Notes: generated by a model not told the origin, from the letters alone. Positions 10,878 through 21,825 are shown, counted from the stretch's first letter. The stretch is DNA of 64,000 bases from Zygaena filipendulae (GCA_907165275.2 OU015652.1:14337001-14401000), one strand, 5' to 3'. Translations and numbers: made by a program.

Positions 10878-10917
10878 TGAGACATAACTTTTTCGCCTGG
10901 GAATAAAAAAACTTAAA

Positions 10918-11175
10918 TCTAATATATATAAATCACGTGTCACGTTGTTTGTCCGCGATGGACTCCGAAACTACTGAACGGATTATGATAAAATTTTGCA
11001 ACCATTTATAATATGGTCCAACTTAAAAGATAGGATAGTTTTTATCCCGGAATTCCCGCGGGAACTCCGGAATTAATGCGGGGAACTGCTTATCACCGTA
11101 AACTACAGCACTTTTTTCCCGGAATTACCGCGGGAACTCCGAAATTACCGCGGATGAAATCGCGGGGACAGCTAG
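10918..11175 (+). mobile_element. Helitron, second subfamily (258 bp)
   Basis: Starts TCTAATATATATAAATCACG after A and ends GGGGACAGCTAG before T. This subfamily has GTTTGTCCGCGATGGACTCC in its left half and two CCCGGAATT...CCGCGGG blocks separated by GGGGAACTGCTTATCACCG. Close relatives lie at 36729, 60036 and 60257 (plus) and 55312 (minus). Confidence 0.88.
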
Positions 11176-12714
11176 TTAACTATGAATGTATGCACGCTCA
11201 TACTAGAAAAGGGAGCTCTGTGTTTATCACACTTAACCCGCCTCTAGCAGAAAGCGAACTCGAGAACTTATTACTGCAGAGCAGAACCAATTCGCCAATC
11301 CGGTCGCGAAAATTACAGCAAACGTGTTGAGAAAACATTTCAAACCAAACAGAGGTAGGTGAATATATCAAAAAATGCAAATCGCCAGTTGAATGTCCCA
11401 ATCCCAACCAAACCAAATTAGAAGCGAATGAAAAATAGAAACTGTTCAAAACTAATCTGAGTGCAAGCGACAGATTGACGACGTATTTTTGTGACGCGCG
11501 ACTCGCTCGATGCACAAAATCCATCGCCCGACATTATTTTTGGACGTTTTGTCTGGGTTAAAACTATTTCGTCACCAGTTTATATTTACGTGACAAATGG
11601 TTAATAAATGTACAACTGCATACTACTGTGCTATAAACTCATGCAGTGACGCCATTTTTTTTAGGTTGTAGGCTCCTACATTTACTTTTCCGCACAAATG
11701 TCCTTAAAAAAACGAACTGTCAGAAATTTTTGATTGATTGATTAACATTCTTTATGTAACGACGACGTATTGCATCTCTGATTTGGTATTTTGGGTTTAT
11801 CAGTGATAAAACTATGTCAAATTTACAGTTTCCATAATATTTATAATAGTTGTAATTTATAGATTTTTTCAGCACAACGTGTTTAAAGATATGCATAATA
11901 ACGAGGTATATCCATGGCAACCCAAATGGCGAATGTAAGGTATATTTCACATAAGTACATTCACTTGCATAAAGGTGAAGTCTCCGGGCGCCCTTTGATG
12001 TGACCGCTATCAATCTTGCATGTTGTGTTACAAGCCGTGCGAATTCAACTCCGGCGCACTCCATCCGGCATTCCGGCCTATTTGTACCATTATGTACCTC
12101 TTTGATTTACCGACACAATATTAACCGTCCACGATAAAAGTCACCAAACAATTACACGCCGTAGTACCGTATTGTACATTAATTTCAAAGTCGGTGCGCT
12201 CTGCAACGTTTGATTTGATTCATGCCGCGCCATCAACTTTTCTATGTACCACTGTGCCCATAACAACCGTTCATCGACAATTGAATGTGAACTTTAACAA
12301 TTAGATTCCAGATACCAGTCTCGATCGTACGCTAATTTATAGCAATACCAACGAGTGCCGCACCAATTGTCTTTGCGCTGGAGATTAAATTGATTTAGTG
12401 CGACAGTGTTTCGTCCGTCGCCCGGTTCTTAGTAAATCGTAAAATCGGTGTTCTCCTCTCGAACGTTTCGACTGTTTTATGTGGAAGCACCCTTTTGATG
12501 TCGCGCTAAATCATTGGTGATTTAACGACGCGAATTTTGGTTGCGAAACTATTTCCTGGTTATAGAGTAAACAGGTCGTCTGTCAAACTCTGAGATCTTA
12601 ATGCTCGGTACTCGACTTCCAAGTGCAAATGTCCTCAAAGAATCAAGCTTAGTACAAATGAATCATTTTTACACGGAAAGCTGCTGTAACATTCTCATAC
12701 TTATATGAAAAATA
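11176..12714. other. No recognisable feature
   Basis: About 1.5 kb without a repeat I recognise. Frames at 11198-11524 and 11720-12064 (minus) show no domain. A GC-richer stretch at 11980-12060 has no further support. Confidence 0.35.
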
Positions 12715-12917
12715 TCTAATCTATTATAAAAAGTTAAAGTTTGTCAGTTTGTGAATTGTGTGTTTGTGACGTTGTAGGGGGTAATCTCTGGATCTACTGA
12801 ACCGATTTTGAGAATTTTTCACTCAGCTACGGTAGTCCTGACTCACCTCACCACCACACTACTCACCACTTTTTAAACTCCGAAATTACTGCGGGTGAAA
12901 CCGCGGGGGACAGCTAG
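12715..12917 (+). mobile_element. Lep1-type Helitron (203 bp)
   Basis: Starts TCTAATCTATTATAAAAAG after A. Middle: GTAATCTCTGGATCTACTGA. Ends ACCGCGGGGGACAGCTAG before T. It belongs to a third subfamily (gtttgtgac...ggatctactgaaccg) shared with 14833, 29343 and 30793. Confidence 0.8.
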
Positions 12918-13398
12918 TTAAAAATATAGTACCATTATTACTACACATTGTATAGAACTTTGCATTCCATTGACCTTTTATCATAAACAAAATTATGTAC
13001 ATTTATAAAAGGGGTAAATTTTACTCTAACGTTATTAACAACTTTAATCTACTTACATTTGAAAAAGGAACAACAGCGGAAATCGTATGGAAAATAAATT
13101 ACATTTTGCATTCCAAATGCGTACCGATTGGCAGGCGCGGGCGCGGGCGCGGGCGCGCGGCTCGCGACAGGTGCGCGCGCGCATCCCGGCAGTGACGGAC
13201 ATGATCATGTCGAGTACACAACAGTAACGAGTGACAACAGTAACGAGTGACAACTGACGCTGCGGTCAGGCCTTCAGTTCAGCTTTGAAAATCCTAATTA
13301 GACTAATCAATTAATATTCGAGGCTCGTAAAATACACAAGTCTACAAATGTAGGTAGGTATGTACATATAATCTACACGATTCAAGATTTATTAGGAA
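12918..13398. repeat. GC hexamer tract within otherwise unremarkable sequence
   Basis: At 13131-13160 a GGGCGC unit repeats several times, followed by further CG-alternating sequence to about 13185. It is an isolated CpG-dense microsatellite, potentially Z-DNA-forming. The open frames across it (12995-13195, 13053-13253) are products of the repeat. Confidence 0.5.
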
Positions 13399-13598
13399 CT
13401 AGCTGTTCATCGCGGTTTCACCCGCGTTAATTTCTGAGTTCCCGCGGGAATTACGGGATATATAGTACCCTATGTCCTTCTCTGTACCCCTGACACCGTA
13501 TATGCAAATTTTCATGATCATTGGTTGAGTCGCTAGGGCGTGAAAGCGTAACAGACAGACAGACAGAGTTACTATCGCATTTATAATATTAGTAGGGA
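13399..13598 (-). mobile_element. Lep1-type Helitron, full length
   Basis: CTAG at 13399-13402, then CTGTTCATCGCGGTTTCACC and the complement of the TCCCTACTAATATTATAAAT start at 13598. It contains a short CAGACAGACAGACAG tract in the 5' half. Confidence 0.83.
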
Positions 13599-14832
13599 TC
13601 TTCATATTATTCTATATGAATCGCTCTAAACTAGGTTTGTTTCCGGCGTGATTGCACTTGCGTCTATTTTGAAAGGATTGGAACCAAAAGTAGTTGTACT
13701 ATGTGTTTATTCACAGTAGATATTTTACAAAAATTGGTGGCAGAAAGAACTCCGCGCAAGTAAAGCGTGTCACTATTGTCACTCACTCAGTGCCGCTGTC
13801 AGATTGTAGGGTGGATATACGCGAGTATGCCCTACTACTACCTATGTTTGTTAGACTTCCAGGAAATCAGTTAATCAGTTAAAGCTAACGCTAACCTGAT
13901 TGTTGTGTGACATAATGTTAAAAACACTACTTATTTTTAGGAACAATATTTTAACACTGAGTTTTCAGTTGGTCAAATTGATTTTACGCCTGTACAGTTC
14001 ATACAAAACTTTAGTCAATTAACAATTCATTAGTTTCTCCTGTTATTTTCTTAAAAACAAGAAAATTTTGCAATTTTTTTATTTGTAAATATAGTTATTT
14101 TTTTAAGTTTTCACGTAATAGGTAAGTAAAAAGAAAATACTTACATTGTCACTTCCACCAGTTATTCCATTGTTGATCAGCATACAAATCTATAACAATG
14201 AAATAATTTTGATGTATTCAGTTAATAATCAACATGATGCAGTCAGAAGTGTAGAGTGCCATAATTCAACAATTAAAAATTTATCGTACATTGTGAAGGG
14301 AGTAAAGTATGTTATTACTTTGTATTCTGAATCCAAGAGCAATGAAGGATATTATTCTAGAAAGTAGACCCTGAAGCGCAGAAAATACCTATTATGTCAA
14401 TCGAGAAAAAAATTATGGTGGATTTACCCTACTTTTCATATTCTTTATTAAAAATGTTTTCTAGCAAGTCATAAAATTATTGTAGTAATAAATGTACAGA
14501 TGAAACAAATGCTTGCAGGATCGATCAGACAAACGTGCACGAAAGCGCCGCGAAACAAGCCCTCATCAAACGTCACCCATAAACTGATTTCTGATTTTAT
14601 TGCACGTCTATTTACGACCCGCTGCCGGCATTTTCATATTTAAAATTAATTAAATCTGCAATTTGAATACGCAATCAACTGTAAAGCTTGGTGTACATTA
14701 GTGGCTCAGGCAAACTTGTTATTTTTATTGGTTTCTTTCGTTTTTATCTTTGTTAAATATTTTTTAAATATGACACAAGACTCGTTATGAAAATGGTCCA
14801 CTCTGTACTAAAGATCATCAGTTGAATACCTA
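13599..14832. other. No recognisable feature
   Basis: 1.2 kb of AT-rich sequence. The plus-strand frame 14146-14367 (73 residues) is AT-rich and unrecognised. Confidence 0.35.
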
Positions 14833-15034
14833 TCTATACTAATATTATAAAGAGGTAAAGTTTGTGAGTTTGTAGGGGGTGATCTCTGGATCTACTGGAC
14901 CGATTTTGAAAATTCTTTTACCAACAAAAAGCCACGTTATTTGTGAGAGTGTCATAGGCTATATTGTAAGTGTAACCCGGAATTCCCGCGGTACCTCCGT
15001 AATTTCCGCGGGTGAAACCGCGGGGAACAGCTAG
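14833..15034 (+). mobile_element. Lep1-type Helitron (202 bp)
   Basis: Starts TCTATACTAATATTATAAAG after A. The hairpin GGGTGAAACCGCGGGGAACA precedes CTAG at 15031-15034 and a T. It has the ggatctactg subfamily middle. Confidence 0.85.
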
Positions 15035-16322
15035 TTAAGTAATAAAATCCTAATAAATCCCTACTACTTAAGATACTAAAATTTTCTATATTTAACTTGA
15101 GTTGATAAACTTAATAAAAGAAATAATAAAGAACAGTGTTTACATTGTATTTTTGTGTGTAGACATGTTTTATAAATTCAATATCTAAAACTTTGGCAAA
15201 ATCAAGCAAAACGATAGCGTTGCCGTGCGTTTCCCGCTCGTTCCCCAGTGTGCACCGGCCCTAACAATATAAACGAATCACGTGTCCACACCATGAGTTA
15301 TAGCATATTGGAAACGTATTTATTTATAAGTTACAACTAACTATAACTCGGGCAACCAATAAATTATACTTTGAGTAAAGATCGGCCTTCTTTGACGAAG
15401 TAGAATAATCGAGATCTAACTCACGAGTATATTTACATTCAGATGGTTAATGAACGAATTTTCAATTAACACATTTTTACTTATTTTTTTAATGTGAGTA
15501 TTAATAAAAGGAGAAATTGATTAAAAGCATCTGAAGAACAGTTTCTGGAAATTCAACTAATAAAAGTATGAAAGCTGAAACAGCAGTATTAGATATAATT
15601 GAAATCTAAAATAAACCGATTTCAATCATTTTTTTGCCTCTTCTCTGAAATATAAAAATAGTTGATTTGGCCCAAATAGCAATTATTATATCAGTACATT
15701 TCCAAATGGTTGTGTAACAACAATTTTCATTTATAATTTTCACTAATTTAACTATCCCATTGTTCTTTTCGGAAACATTATACGTTGGTACTATGTGTAT
15801 TATACATATAGCTTATGTTACTATAAATGTGAAAGCCTGAAGCGTGTGTTTGTTAGTCCATCGAAGTTATTTTTGCACAGTGATAAAGTTAAAAAGCCGT
15901 TATAATTCCTGAGGGAATCCTAAAATTTATGTTAGAAAATCTGTAAGCAACTGGTTAGATTTCAAACATAAAAAATATACCTAATGTAATCTTGAAACCT
16001 AAAATTATAATATGTACTTGTTGCTGTTGTTGTCCTAAATAAACGAAAATAAAACACAGTAAATTATCGAGAAAACCTTTTTCGATGTAATTTCAAACGA
16101 GTTCTACATGATTTATGTACATTGTGACGATAAAAAATCGCATCAATTGTTGGTAATAAAATAAATATTAATAATGAATAATCCACAATACGGCGCACGA
16201 TCGTGTCATACGCGTGCGCATTCGTCTTGCAGTATGAAGACGTCACAGTGCAGCGCCACGACCACGCCCGCCCGCTGCGCTCGCGCCGACTATCGCGCGA
16301 CAATCGCTCTCGCTCGAGTGTG
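15035..16322. other. Mostly featureless; possible LINE tail near 16000
   Basis: A Helitron-like start (ACTATAAATGTGAAAGCCTG) appears at about 15821 but nothing after it matches. TGTCCTAAATAAACGAAAATA at about 16032 looks like the polyadenylation end of a retroelement, without other support. Opposed frames at 16064-16362 are unrecognised. Confidence 0.3.
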
Positions 16323-16325
16323 CAG

Positions 16326-16553
16326 GGCCCTTATTCACTATGATCATAACACGCCGCGTTAAGCTAAGACGCTTAGTAGTAGTCTTTCCCTCGTAATCAA
16401 AGAAGTTTTACTCCAAAAAAATACATTTACAATGTCTCTTACGGCATAAAGAATAATAGTTTCTAATATCTTGGTATCTAGAACGTTTGGAAATGCGTTT
16501 TTGGGACGCGCGTTATGGGCAAGGAATGTTGTTGGTCATAGTGAATAAGGGCC
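16326..16553 (+). mobile_element. MITE with CWG target duplication, copy 1 (228 bp)
   Basis: Terminal inverted repeats: left GGCCCTTATTCACTATGATC, right the complement, GGTCATAGTGAATAAGGGCC. CAG flanks both ends (16323-16325 and 16554-16556). Two other copies (31531, 50264) are flanked by CTG/CTG, so the target is CWG. This copy lacks the hairpins seen in the 50264 copy and gives the ancestral layout. The 3-bp TSD suggests a relative of PIF/Harbinger, which is inference. Confidence 0.85.
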
Positions 16554-16556
16554 CAG

Positions 16557-16842
16557 GGAACCTATCACAATTTCTCAAAATTTTTATTAAACACCAATAT
16601 TTCGTTGATTGCAATTTCGATTTTACATACAGGATTTAAGGTCGAAATCTTGAATAGACGAAAGGAGACGATCGGATTTGGGCTCAAACCAAACCCAAAT
16701 GTACACAAATGAAATATTTATCATAATTTTTTTTCGGTTTTTTTGTGGTTAATCATAAAATATTAAGCAGTTTTATAATTGGATATAAAATTAAATATTT
16801 AATCGAAATAATACTGACTTTCCTTGTTTTCACTGTGAAGCA
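16557..16842. other. No recognisable feature
   Basis: AT-rich spacer between the CWG MITE and the candidate first exon. Confidence 0.4.
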
Positions 16843-16861
16843 ATGTTGCCAGATGAAATAG
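16843..16861 (+). CDS. Candidate first coding exon of the SWIM-like gene
   Basis: ATGTTGCCAGATGAAATAG is followed at once by GTAAGC, a good splice donor. It encodes Met-Leu-Pro-Asp-Glu-Ile plus the first base of a glycine codon. Spliced to the acceptor at 17478, the codon G|GC is completed and the frame continues into the exon at 17479. An in-frame stop lies upstream at 16792-16794. The in-frame join supports the model, but the exon is very short and could be chance; a longer coding region with other upstream exons is also possible. Confidence 0.3.
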
Positions 16862-16960
16862 GTAAGCTAATCGATATTATTACAAAAATCGAACAATTAA
16901 TTAACTATTCAAAATACTATAAAAAGTGATTTAAATGCTGGGAACCTCCTTTTTTTTGGA

Positions 16961-17400
16961 TTCGATTAAAAAACACCATATATTTTTTAAATAATGGTTT
17001 CTTCGTTTAAAAAACAGCATATATTTTTTAAATAATGGTTATGGTTAAAATATAATGGTTTCTTCGTTTAAAAAATACCATATATTTTTTAAATAATGGT
17101 TATGGTTAAATAATGGTTTCTTCGTTTAAAAAACACCATATATTTTTTAAATAATGGTTATGGTTAAAATATAATGGTTTCTTCGTTTAAAAAATACCAT
17201 ATATTTTTTAAATAATGGTTATGGTTAAATAATGGTTTCTTCGTTTAAAAAACAGCATATATTTTTTAAATAATGGTTATGGTTAAAATATAATGGTTTC
17301 TTCGTTTAAAAAATACCATATATTTTTTAAATAATGGTTATGGTTAAATAATGGTTTCTTCGTTTAAAAAACACCATATATTTTTTAAATAATGGTTCTT
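16961..17400 (+). repeat. Symmetrical higher-order minisatellite
   Basis: The anchor CTTCGTTTAAAAAA recurs at 17001, 17062, 17120, 17181, 17239, 17300 and 17358, giving spacings 61, 58, 61, 58, 61, 58. The two unit types differ by AAAATATAATGG versus AAATAATGG and by CASCAT versus TACCAT, so the true period is a 119-bp dimer repeated three times. Both ends carry a shortened 40-bp unit (from about 16961 and 17358). Each unit holds an imperfect hairpin (ACCATATATTT with AAATAATGGT). It lies in the proposed intron just before the SWIM-like exon. Confidence 0.9.
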
Positions 17401-17478
17401 CGTTTCAAAAAAAGTCGTAACTCGTAATTTATAAATTAAATCGATTTCATAATCGATTGTCAATGTTTTAATATACAG

Positions 17479-17789
17479 GCAACCTACTAAGAGAACTGTC
17501 AATATCAAATGATTCTAGCTGGCTGTTAAGAGGTAGAATAAAATCGAGACATGTAAGCTCAAAAATATATTTTACTTATATTTTAGTTGACAGTTCTCGT
17601 AATGGTAGAGAGGCTATCAAACAATATTATTGTAATTGCTTGGTAGGAAAAAGAACTGTAGGTTGCTGTTGTCAAGTGATGTCCATAATATGGTACCTAA
17701 GCTGGGCGAGGCATCAAGAGAATTTAATACCGCCTGCACAGTTTTTAGATGATATTTTAATAGTTTATGATGAAGTGGACGATGAATAA
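17479..17789 (+). CDS. SWIM-like zinc-finger, carboxy-terminal exon (transposase-derived type)
   Basis: A continuous frame of 102 residues runs from 17481 to a TAA at 17787-17789, preceded by ATATACAG, a good acceptor. Residues about 14-36 read WLLRGRIKSRHVSSKIYFTY. Residues 49-65 are YYCNCLVGKRTVGCCCQ, then WYLSWARHQ, and an acidic tail. This is the C-x-C...RTVGCC pattern of SWIM-like domains found at the carboxy-termini of transposon-derived proteins in many invertebrates; SWIM fingers bind zinc and may bind DNA or protein. The usual final His of the C-x-C/C-x-H set is Gln here (residue 65), which may weaken zinc binding. There is no ATG at the left limit, so it needs an upstream exon; the best candidate is 16843-16861. 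AATAAA overlaps the stop and recurs at 17875. No catalytic domain lies nearby, so this is a stub: a decaying relic or a small captured protein. The domain call is firmer than the gene model. Confidence 0.55.
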
Positions 17790-18254
17790 ATCATTATAAG
17801 AGAAATGTTTTTAATTCATACTCCCTCTGCTTTTTTATAATTCTCTTAAACCTCTAAGAATCTATTATATTATAAATAAAACGCGAAAATCTAAAAACTC
17901 TAAGAATCTAGTTGGACGGCCGCTGAATCTTCAATGTGTGAATGTCCTACAATAAATTCAGGTTAGTTCTAGTTTACAATAAAGTCAAATGATTATTTTA
18001 AAGTATATCTAACGTGAGAGGTCGGTGTATGAATACCTTAGAGGTTGTTTTTGTACCAACCATTAACATCCTATATTTTCTTTCTCCCATTAAGAAATCG
18101 TAAAGAATTCAGTTTTATTTAAATGGTATTAATATACAAATAAAATAATGCAGTAATCGTTACTGTACACCACAGGCCCAACTTTCTATGAACTTTCGCC
18201 CATCTCCTTTCACTGTAAAGTTAAAAAGGTGGCGGTAGAGTTTATTAATTGCGA
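17790..18254. other. 3' flank of the SWIM-like exon; no other feature
   Basis: The string CTCTAAGAATCTA occurs twice about 48 bp apart (from about 17852 and 17899), flanking an AT-rich segment with AATAAA. This may be a small tandem duplication. Confidence 0.4.
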
Positions 18255-18872
18255 AAGTCATTTTTCATTACTCATGCTCGGAAAGTAGGTCTGAAGTTGC
18301 CTGAGAAGCGGGTTGAAAGTAGCCCTTTTCAGCCCTAGGGAGAATCGCTTTCAACTGACAACTGTCAAATTATTAAAAAAAAACTAGGTCTATTTTCACA
18401 TTTCTATTGAACCATGTTTCAACTTTCTATACAGCCAGCGCGATGTAAAATTGAAATAACGTAAAGTTTAAGTAGGTATTAATTAAAATAAAATTCACTC
18501 ACTGTTTCTTAAGCTAATTCCTATTTATATTTTTTTATTTTCTTTAATTAATACTTAATAATTAAAGAAAATATTTTTTTTAGGTCGCCACAATGTAAAT
18601 AAAAAATACTGGCTAAATAGCTAGCCGGCCAAAGAAAAAGAAATAGGTGGGAAAGTGTCAAGCGACTATCCGATCTTCACTCATTTTTTCTTTAGCTAAT
18701 TCCTATTTTTATTTTGACTTTCCTTGCATTCGTAATGAAAAGCACAGTGTTACCCTCGGGAGAAAGTAACTTATTTAGTGCCTCGAACTATTGGCGCCCT
18801 CGCTACGCTCGGGCGCCAAACCCCGTCTCGGCACTAAATGAGTTACTTTCACCCCTTGGATAACAATGTACT
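18255..18872. repeat. Unnamed dispersed repeat, copy A (long form)
   Basis: Starts ATTACTCATGCTCGGAAAGT; a shared block AGCCCTAGGGAGAATCGCTT follows. Ends in a foldback core where AAAGTAACTTATTTAGTGC pairs with GCACTAAATGAGTTACTTT around a second hairpin (TTGGCGCCC at 18791 with GGGCGCCAA at 18811). Copies at 22889 and 60836 share both ends. This copy is about 230 bp longer: the TAGCTAATTCCTATTT segment occurs twice and extra AT-rich sequence with its own hairpin (about 18535-18595) lies between. Confidence 0.75.
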
Positions 18873-18952
18873 ATTTATTCGAGTAACTACCTACTTACTG
18901 CTGTCAGCGTAGGTAGGTACGTTTTCGAATATTTTGTTAGGTAAGTAGCAAA

Positions 18953-19189
18953 CCGCCGCACTCAGAGTCGACTTTAATGATTACTTAGTTAAGTATAGAT
19001 TTTTAAAACAAAACTGCCGCAATCAGACAAGTTTAATAAATTAATGTTAATTGGCATTTAATGAGATGTTACATAATTAGTTAAATGCCAATTAACATTA
19101 ATTTATTAAACTTGTCTGATTGCGGCAGTTTTGTTTAAAAAATATATACTTAACTAAGTAATAATTAATGTCGACTCTGAGTGCGGCGA
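18953..19189. mobile_element. Foldback MITE, TTA-target family, copy 1 (237 bp)
   Basis: The element is almost entirely one long inverted repeat: arms of about 110 bp from CCGCCGCACTCAGAGTCGAC inward, loop of about 20 bp near 19060. It matches the copy at 33685 over nearly its full length. The flanks here are AAA and TAA, so the duplication seen at the other two copies is imperfect or mutated. Confidence 0.85.
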
Positions 19190-19938
19190 TAAGGTACTAA
19201 TTTTCTTTTTTGTTTTGTGAGAAAATTTTTAAGTTTTGTAACGATGATCGTAAGTCACTTAGAAGAATGAAAAAAAAAGTTTTAATTTAAAATTTTATCT
19301 TATTCAATATTAATTAAGTATCTACTTAGCACCGCCCAGCTTCGTAACGGCTTAACAGATTTTGATAAATAAAGTTCGTTTGAGTCCCGAAATCGTCGTA
19401 ATTATCCCAGAAAAACGCATGATTCCTAGAATGAATCCAAGAAGAGCATAAGCAGCTTAAACCTAAACAATATTTACCTACTTTGACCATAAACTCAAAT
19501 GCTTACGTAATCGAAGTCATACTAAAACTGCTAAAACAGTCGTGTCTGTGTGTACAAAAAAAGCGTAACAAAATAGCTTTATCCGAAATCAATTTTTATT
19601 AAATCATAAACGTAGAAATCGAACTATTCATTCATAACTAATCGATCATAGAATAACGGCAATGCCATTAAATTAACTAACTATAAAGTTATTGGAGAAT
19701 AAAGAAAAACCAGAGAAGTTCGAGTCGTTCACATATAATGGGTTCTGTATTAGTATTTCTGTAAGTTTTCCAAAATGCAACCTAATCTAGAACTTAATAA
19801 TATGAATGTAAAAAAATATGAAGACGTTTGGATGTTTGTCAATTGATCACACATAAACAGCTGACCAGATTTGAACAGGCACACAAAATAAGGTTGCCTT
19901 AAAAATATCTTCTACCGTGAAATTGATTTATATTGATA
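19190..19938. other. No recognisable feature
   Basis: AT-rich spacer. CAGCTTCGTAACGGCTTAAC at about 19339 faintly recalls a Helitron 5' half, too weak to call. Confidence 0.35.
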
Positions 19939-20139
19939 CTAGCTGTGCCCCGCGGTTTCACTCGCGGTAATTGCAGAGTCCCCGCGGGAATTCTGGGATA
20001 AAAATTACCCTATGTCCTTCCCTGTACCCCTGACAACGTGCATGCCAAATTTCATCCAAATCCGTTCAGCCGTTTTTGTGTGATTGAGTAACAAACATCC
20101 AAACATCCGCACTTTCACATTTATAATATTATAGTAGGA
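19939..20139 (-). mobile_element. Lep1-type Helitron, full length (201 bp)
   Basis: CTAG at 19939-19942, CCCCGCGGTTTCACTCGCGG hairpin, CTGACAACGTGCATGCCAAA, and the complement of the TCCTACTATAATATTATAAA start at 20139. Close to the 57747 and 4780 copies. Confidence 0.87.
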
Positions 20140-20651
20140 TTATAAAAAATCTTTGATGCAATATAGTATATTGTTTTGTATTGTAATAAATACTATGCCC
20201 TGGATAAACAAAGAGTTTCCGAGGAAATCCTAGAAAAACCAATGTGCCTTCTATTCAGTCTAAAACGGCAAAATATTCAAAATAAGGCTTTGCGAAAAAA
20301 AAGGGTTCCGTTGGTTTCGTAAATAGGTAACGGAACCTCGAACGATACCGTTCCGTTCTGTTCCGTTTAATTAGGAGCCTCTCGTGCTGTCGTGAAACTC
20401 ACTCTCGGCGCTCACAAAAGATACGATTTGTTGTATATCTGTCCATCGATTAGTCAAAAAGATTTCATTGCGGTCAACAATGAGTTTTCGTATCGAATCA
20501 CACAATTAGAAGTGATCGCTCGAGTAGTTCGTCGGTTGCTTTGTCGGCACGTCTATCGCTGCTTTTGGTGCGCTCCGCTCGGGACGCTTGGATCGCTTAA
20601 TCGAGAATTCAACATCGGAATCGTTGATTGATGTTTGAAAAATAGTTTTTA
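20140..20651. other. No recognisable feature
   Basis: A plus-strand frame (20392-20631) has no recognisable domain. AACGGAACC-type strings repeat around 20305-20370. Confidence 0.35.
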
Positions 20652-21247
20652 CACTAGTACTATAAATGCGAAGGTAACTCTATCTGTAATCTTTTCACGC
20701 CTTCATTACTCAGCCGATGGGCATGAAGTTTTGCATAAACGTTGCCAAGACTACAAAAAAGGACATAGACAGGTTACTTTATATCCCAGAATCATAATAA
20801 GCATGTTGTGTTGGTGAATACTTTTTATTTTATTTTTTTATGTCAGAGGGGGCAAACGGGCAAGTGGTACACCTGATAGTAAGTGATTACCGCCGCCCAT
20901 GGACATCTGCAACACCCGAAGGCGTGCAGGTGCGTTGCCGACCTGGAATGGGGATGGAAACTGGCTTTCAAGTGGGGCTGCCGGAACACACCGTTAGGTG
21001 CTCGGCGACAGATTTACAACTTGAAGGTGGTAGCTAGCCAGCCGGGCACTAAAAAGTGCCCTACCACCATGCTATGGTTTCCTCACGACGTTTTCCTTCA
21101 CCGACAACTCAAGCTCATTATTAGGGTTTGAACCTGGGCTTTGCGGCGTTTGATCCGAACGCACCAACCACTGAGCTATCATCGCTGTTCTTTCTGTCTT
21201 TCTTTCTCGAGGGAATTCCGAAATTAACGCGGGTGAAACCGCGGTAA
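20652..21247 (+). mobile_element. Lep1-type Helitron split by a SINE
   Basis: The left part 20652-20792 runs from ACTAGTACTATAAATGCGAA to TATATCCCAGAATC. The expected continuation appears only at 21208: GAGGGAATTCCGAAATTAAC, then GGGTGAAACCGCGG. The gap holds a minus-strand SINE. The CTAG terminus is degraded. The Helitron is therefore older than the SINE. Confidence 0.65.
20835..21190 (-). mobile_element. tRNA-derived SINE, nearly full length
   Basis: Reading the minus strand from about 21184: A box TAGCTCAGTGG (near 21165-21175), B box GGTTCAAACCC (21124-21134), then a long body ending near 20838 with the complement of GAGGGGGCAAACGGGC. The same tail appears as a fragment at 27985. The two plus-strand open frames across it (20840-21037, 20883-21131) are not genes. 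Confidence 0.75.
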
Positions 21248-21825
21248 GTTATTTAATAAAAGTAACTTAAAATTGTGTACTTTTTTATTAATAAAAATAC
21301 TAATCTGTATTTTCATTGATCGATATTATAATAATAATTATGAATCTCATTATTCTGGAGAAAAAAAGATAACATATTTTGTCAAAATCCTCCATAGCTG
21401 TGCGACGTGCGTGTCCCAGACAACAAACGGTTTGTGTTGCAGTTAACATACATGATATACAGTCATATAGAAGTGGTATGGGCAAAAATAACATGAAAAA
21501 TCTTGATAAATGGATAGATAGTGTTTGGTAGATGGTTTTAGTTAATCGTTTAAATTCAAATTGCTAGATAAATTCATTATCATTGTACCTAATATAATTA
21601 AGTACTTAACGGAGTACAAAAAAAGTGCTCGACAGATAGTCTATGGCCGTCATTACTGTTAACACAATGGACTTAATAATCTTAATATTGATCGATCAAT
21701 CGATTCAATAACGTGATCACATCGCCGATTGGACGCGTTAAAGATGATTCTACACACAACGACCCAAATGAGATGCCGCAATTCGTTACGAATGATTTTT
21801 TAATTTACAATATCATCATTACACA
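21248..21825. other. No recognisable feature
   Basis: AT-rich. The minus-strand frame 21300-21494 is unrecognised. Confidence 0.35.

Noticed and set aside
12995..13253. Frames with Arg/Ala-rich stretches
   Set aside because: Products of the GGGCGC tandem tract.
15821..15960. Helitron-like start at about 15821
   Set aside because: Only the first 20 or so bases resemble the family; the rest does not align.
16961..17400. CRISPR-like repeat array
   Set aside because: No unique spacers: the whole 61/58-bp unit repeats, so it is a minisatellite, and the genome is eukaryotic.
20840..21131. Two plus-strand frames of 65 and 82 residues
   Set aside because: Both lie inside a minus-strand SINE.
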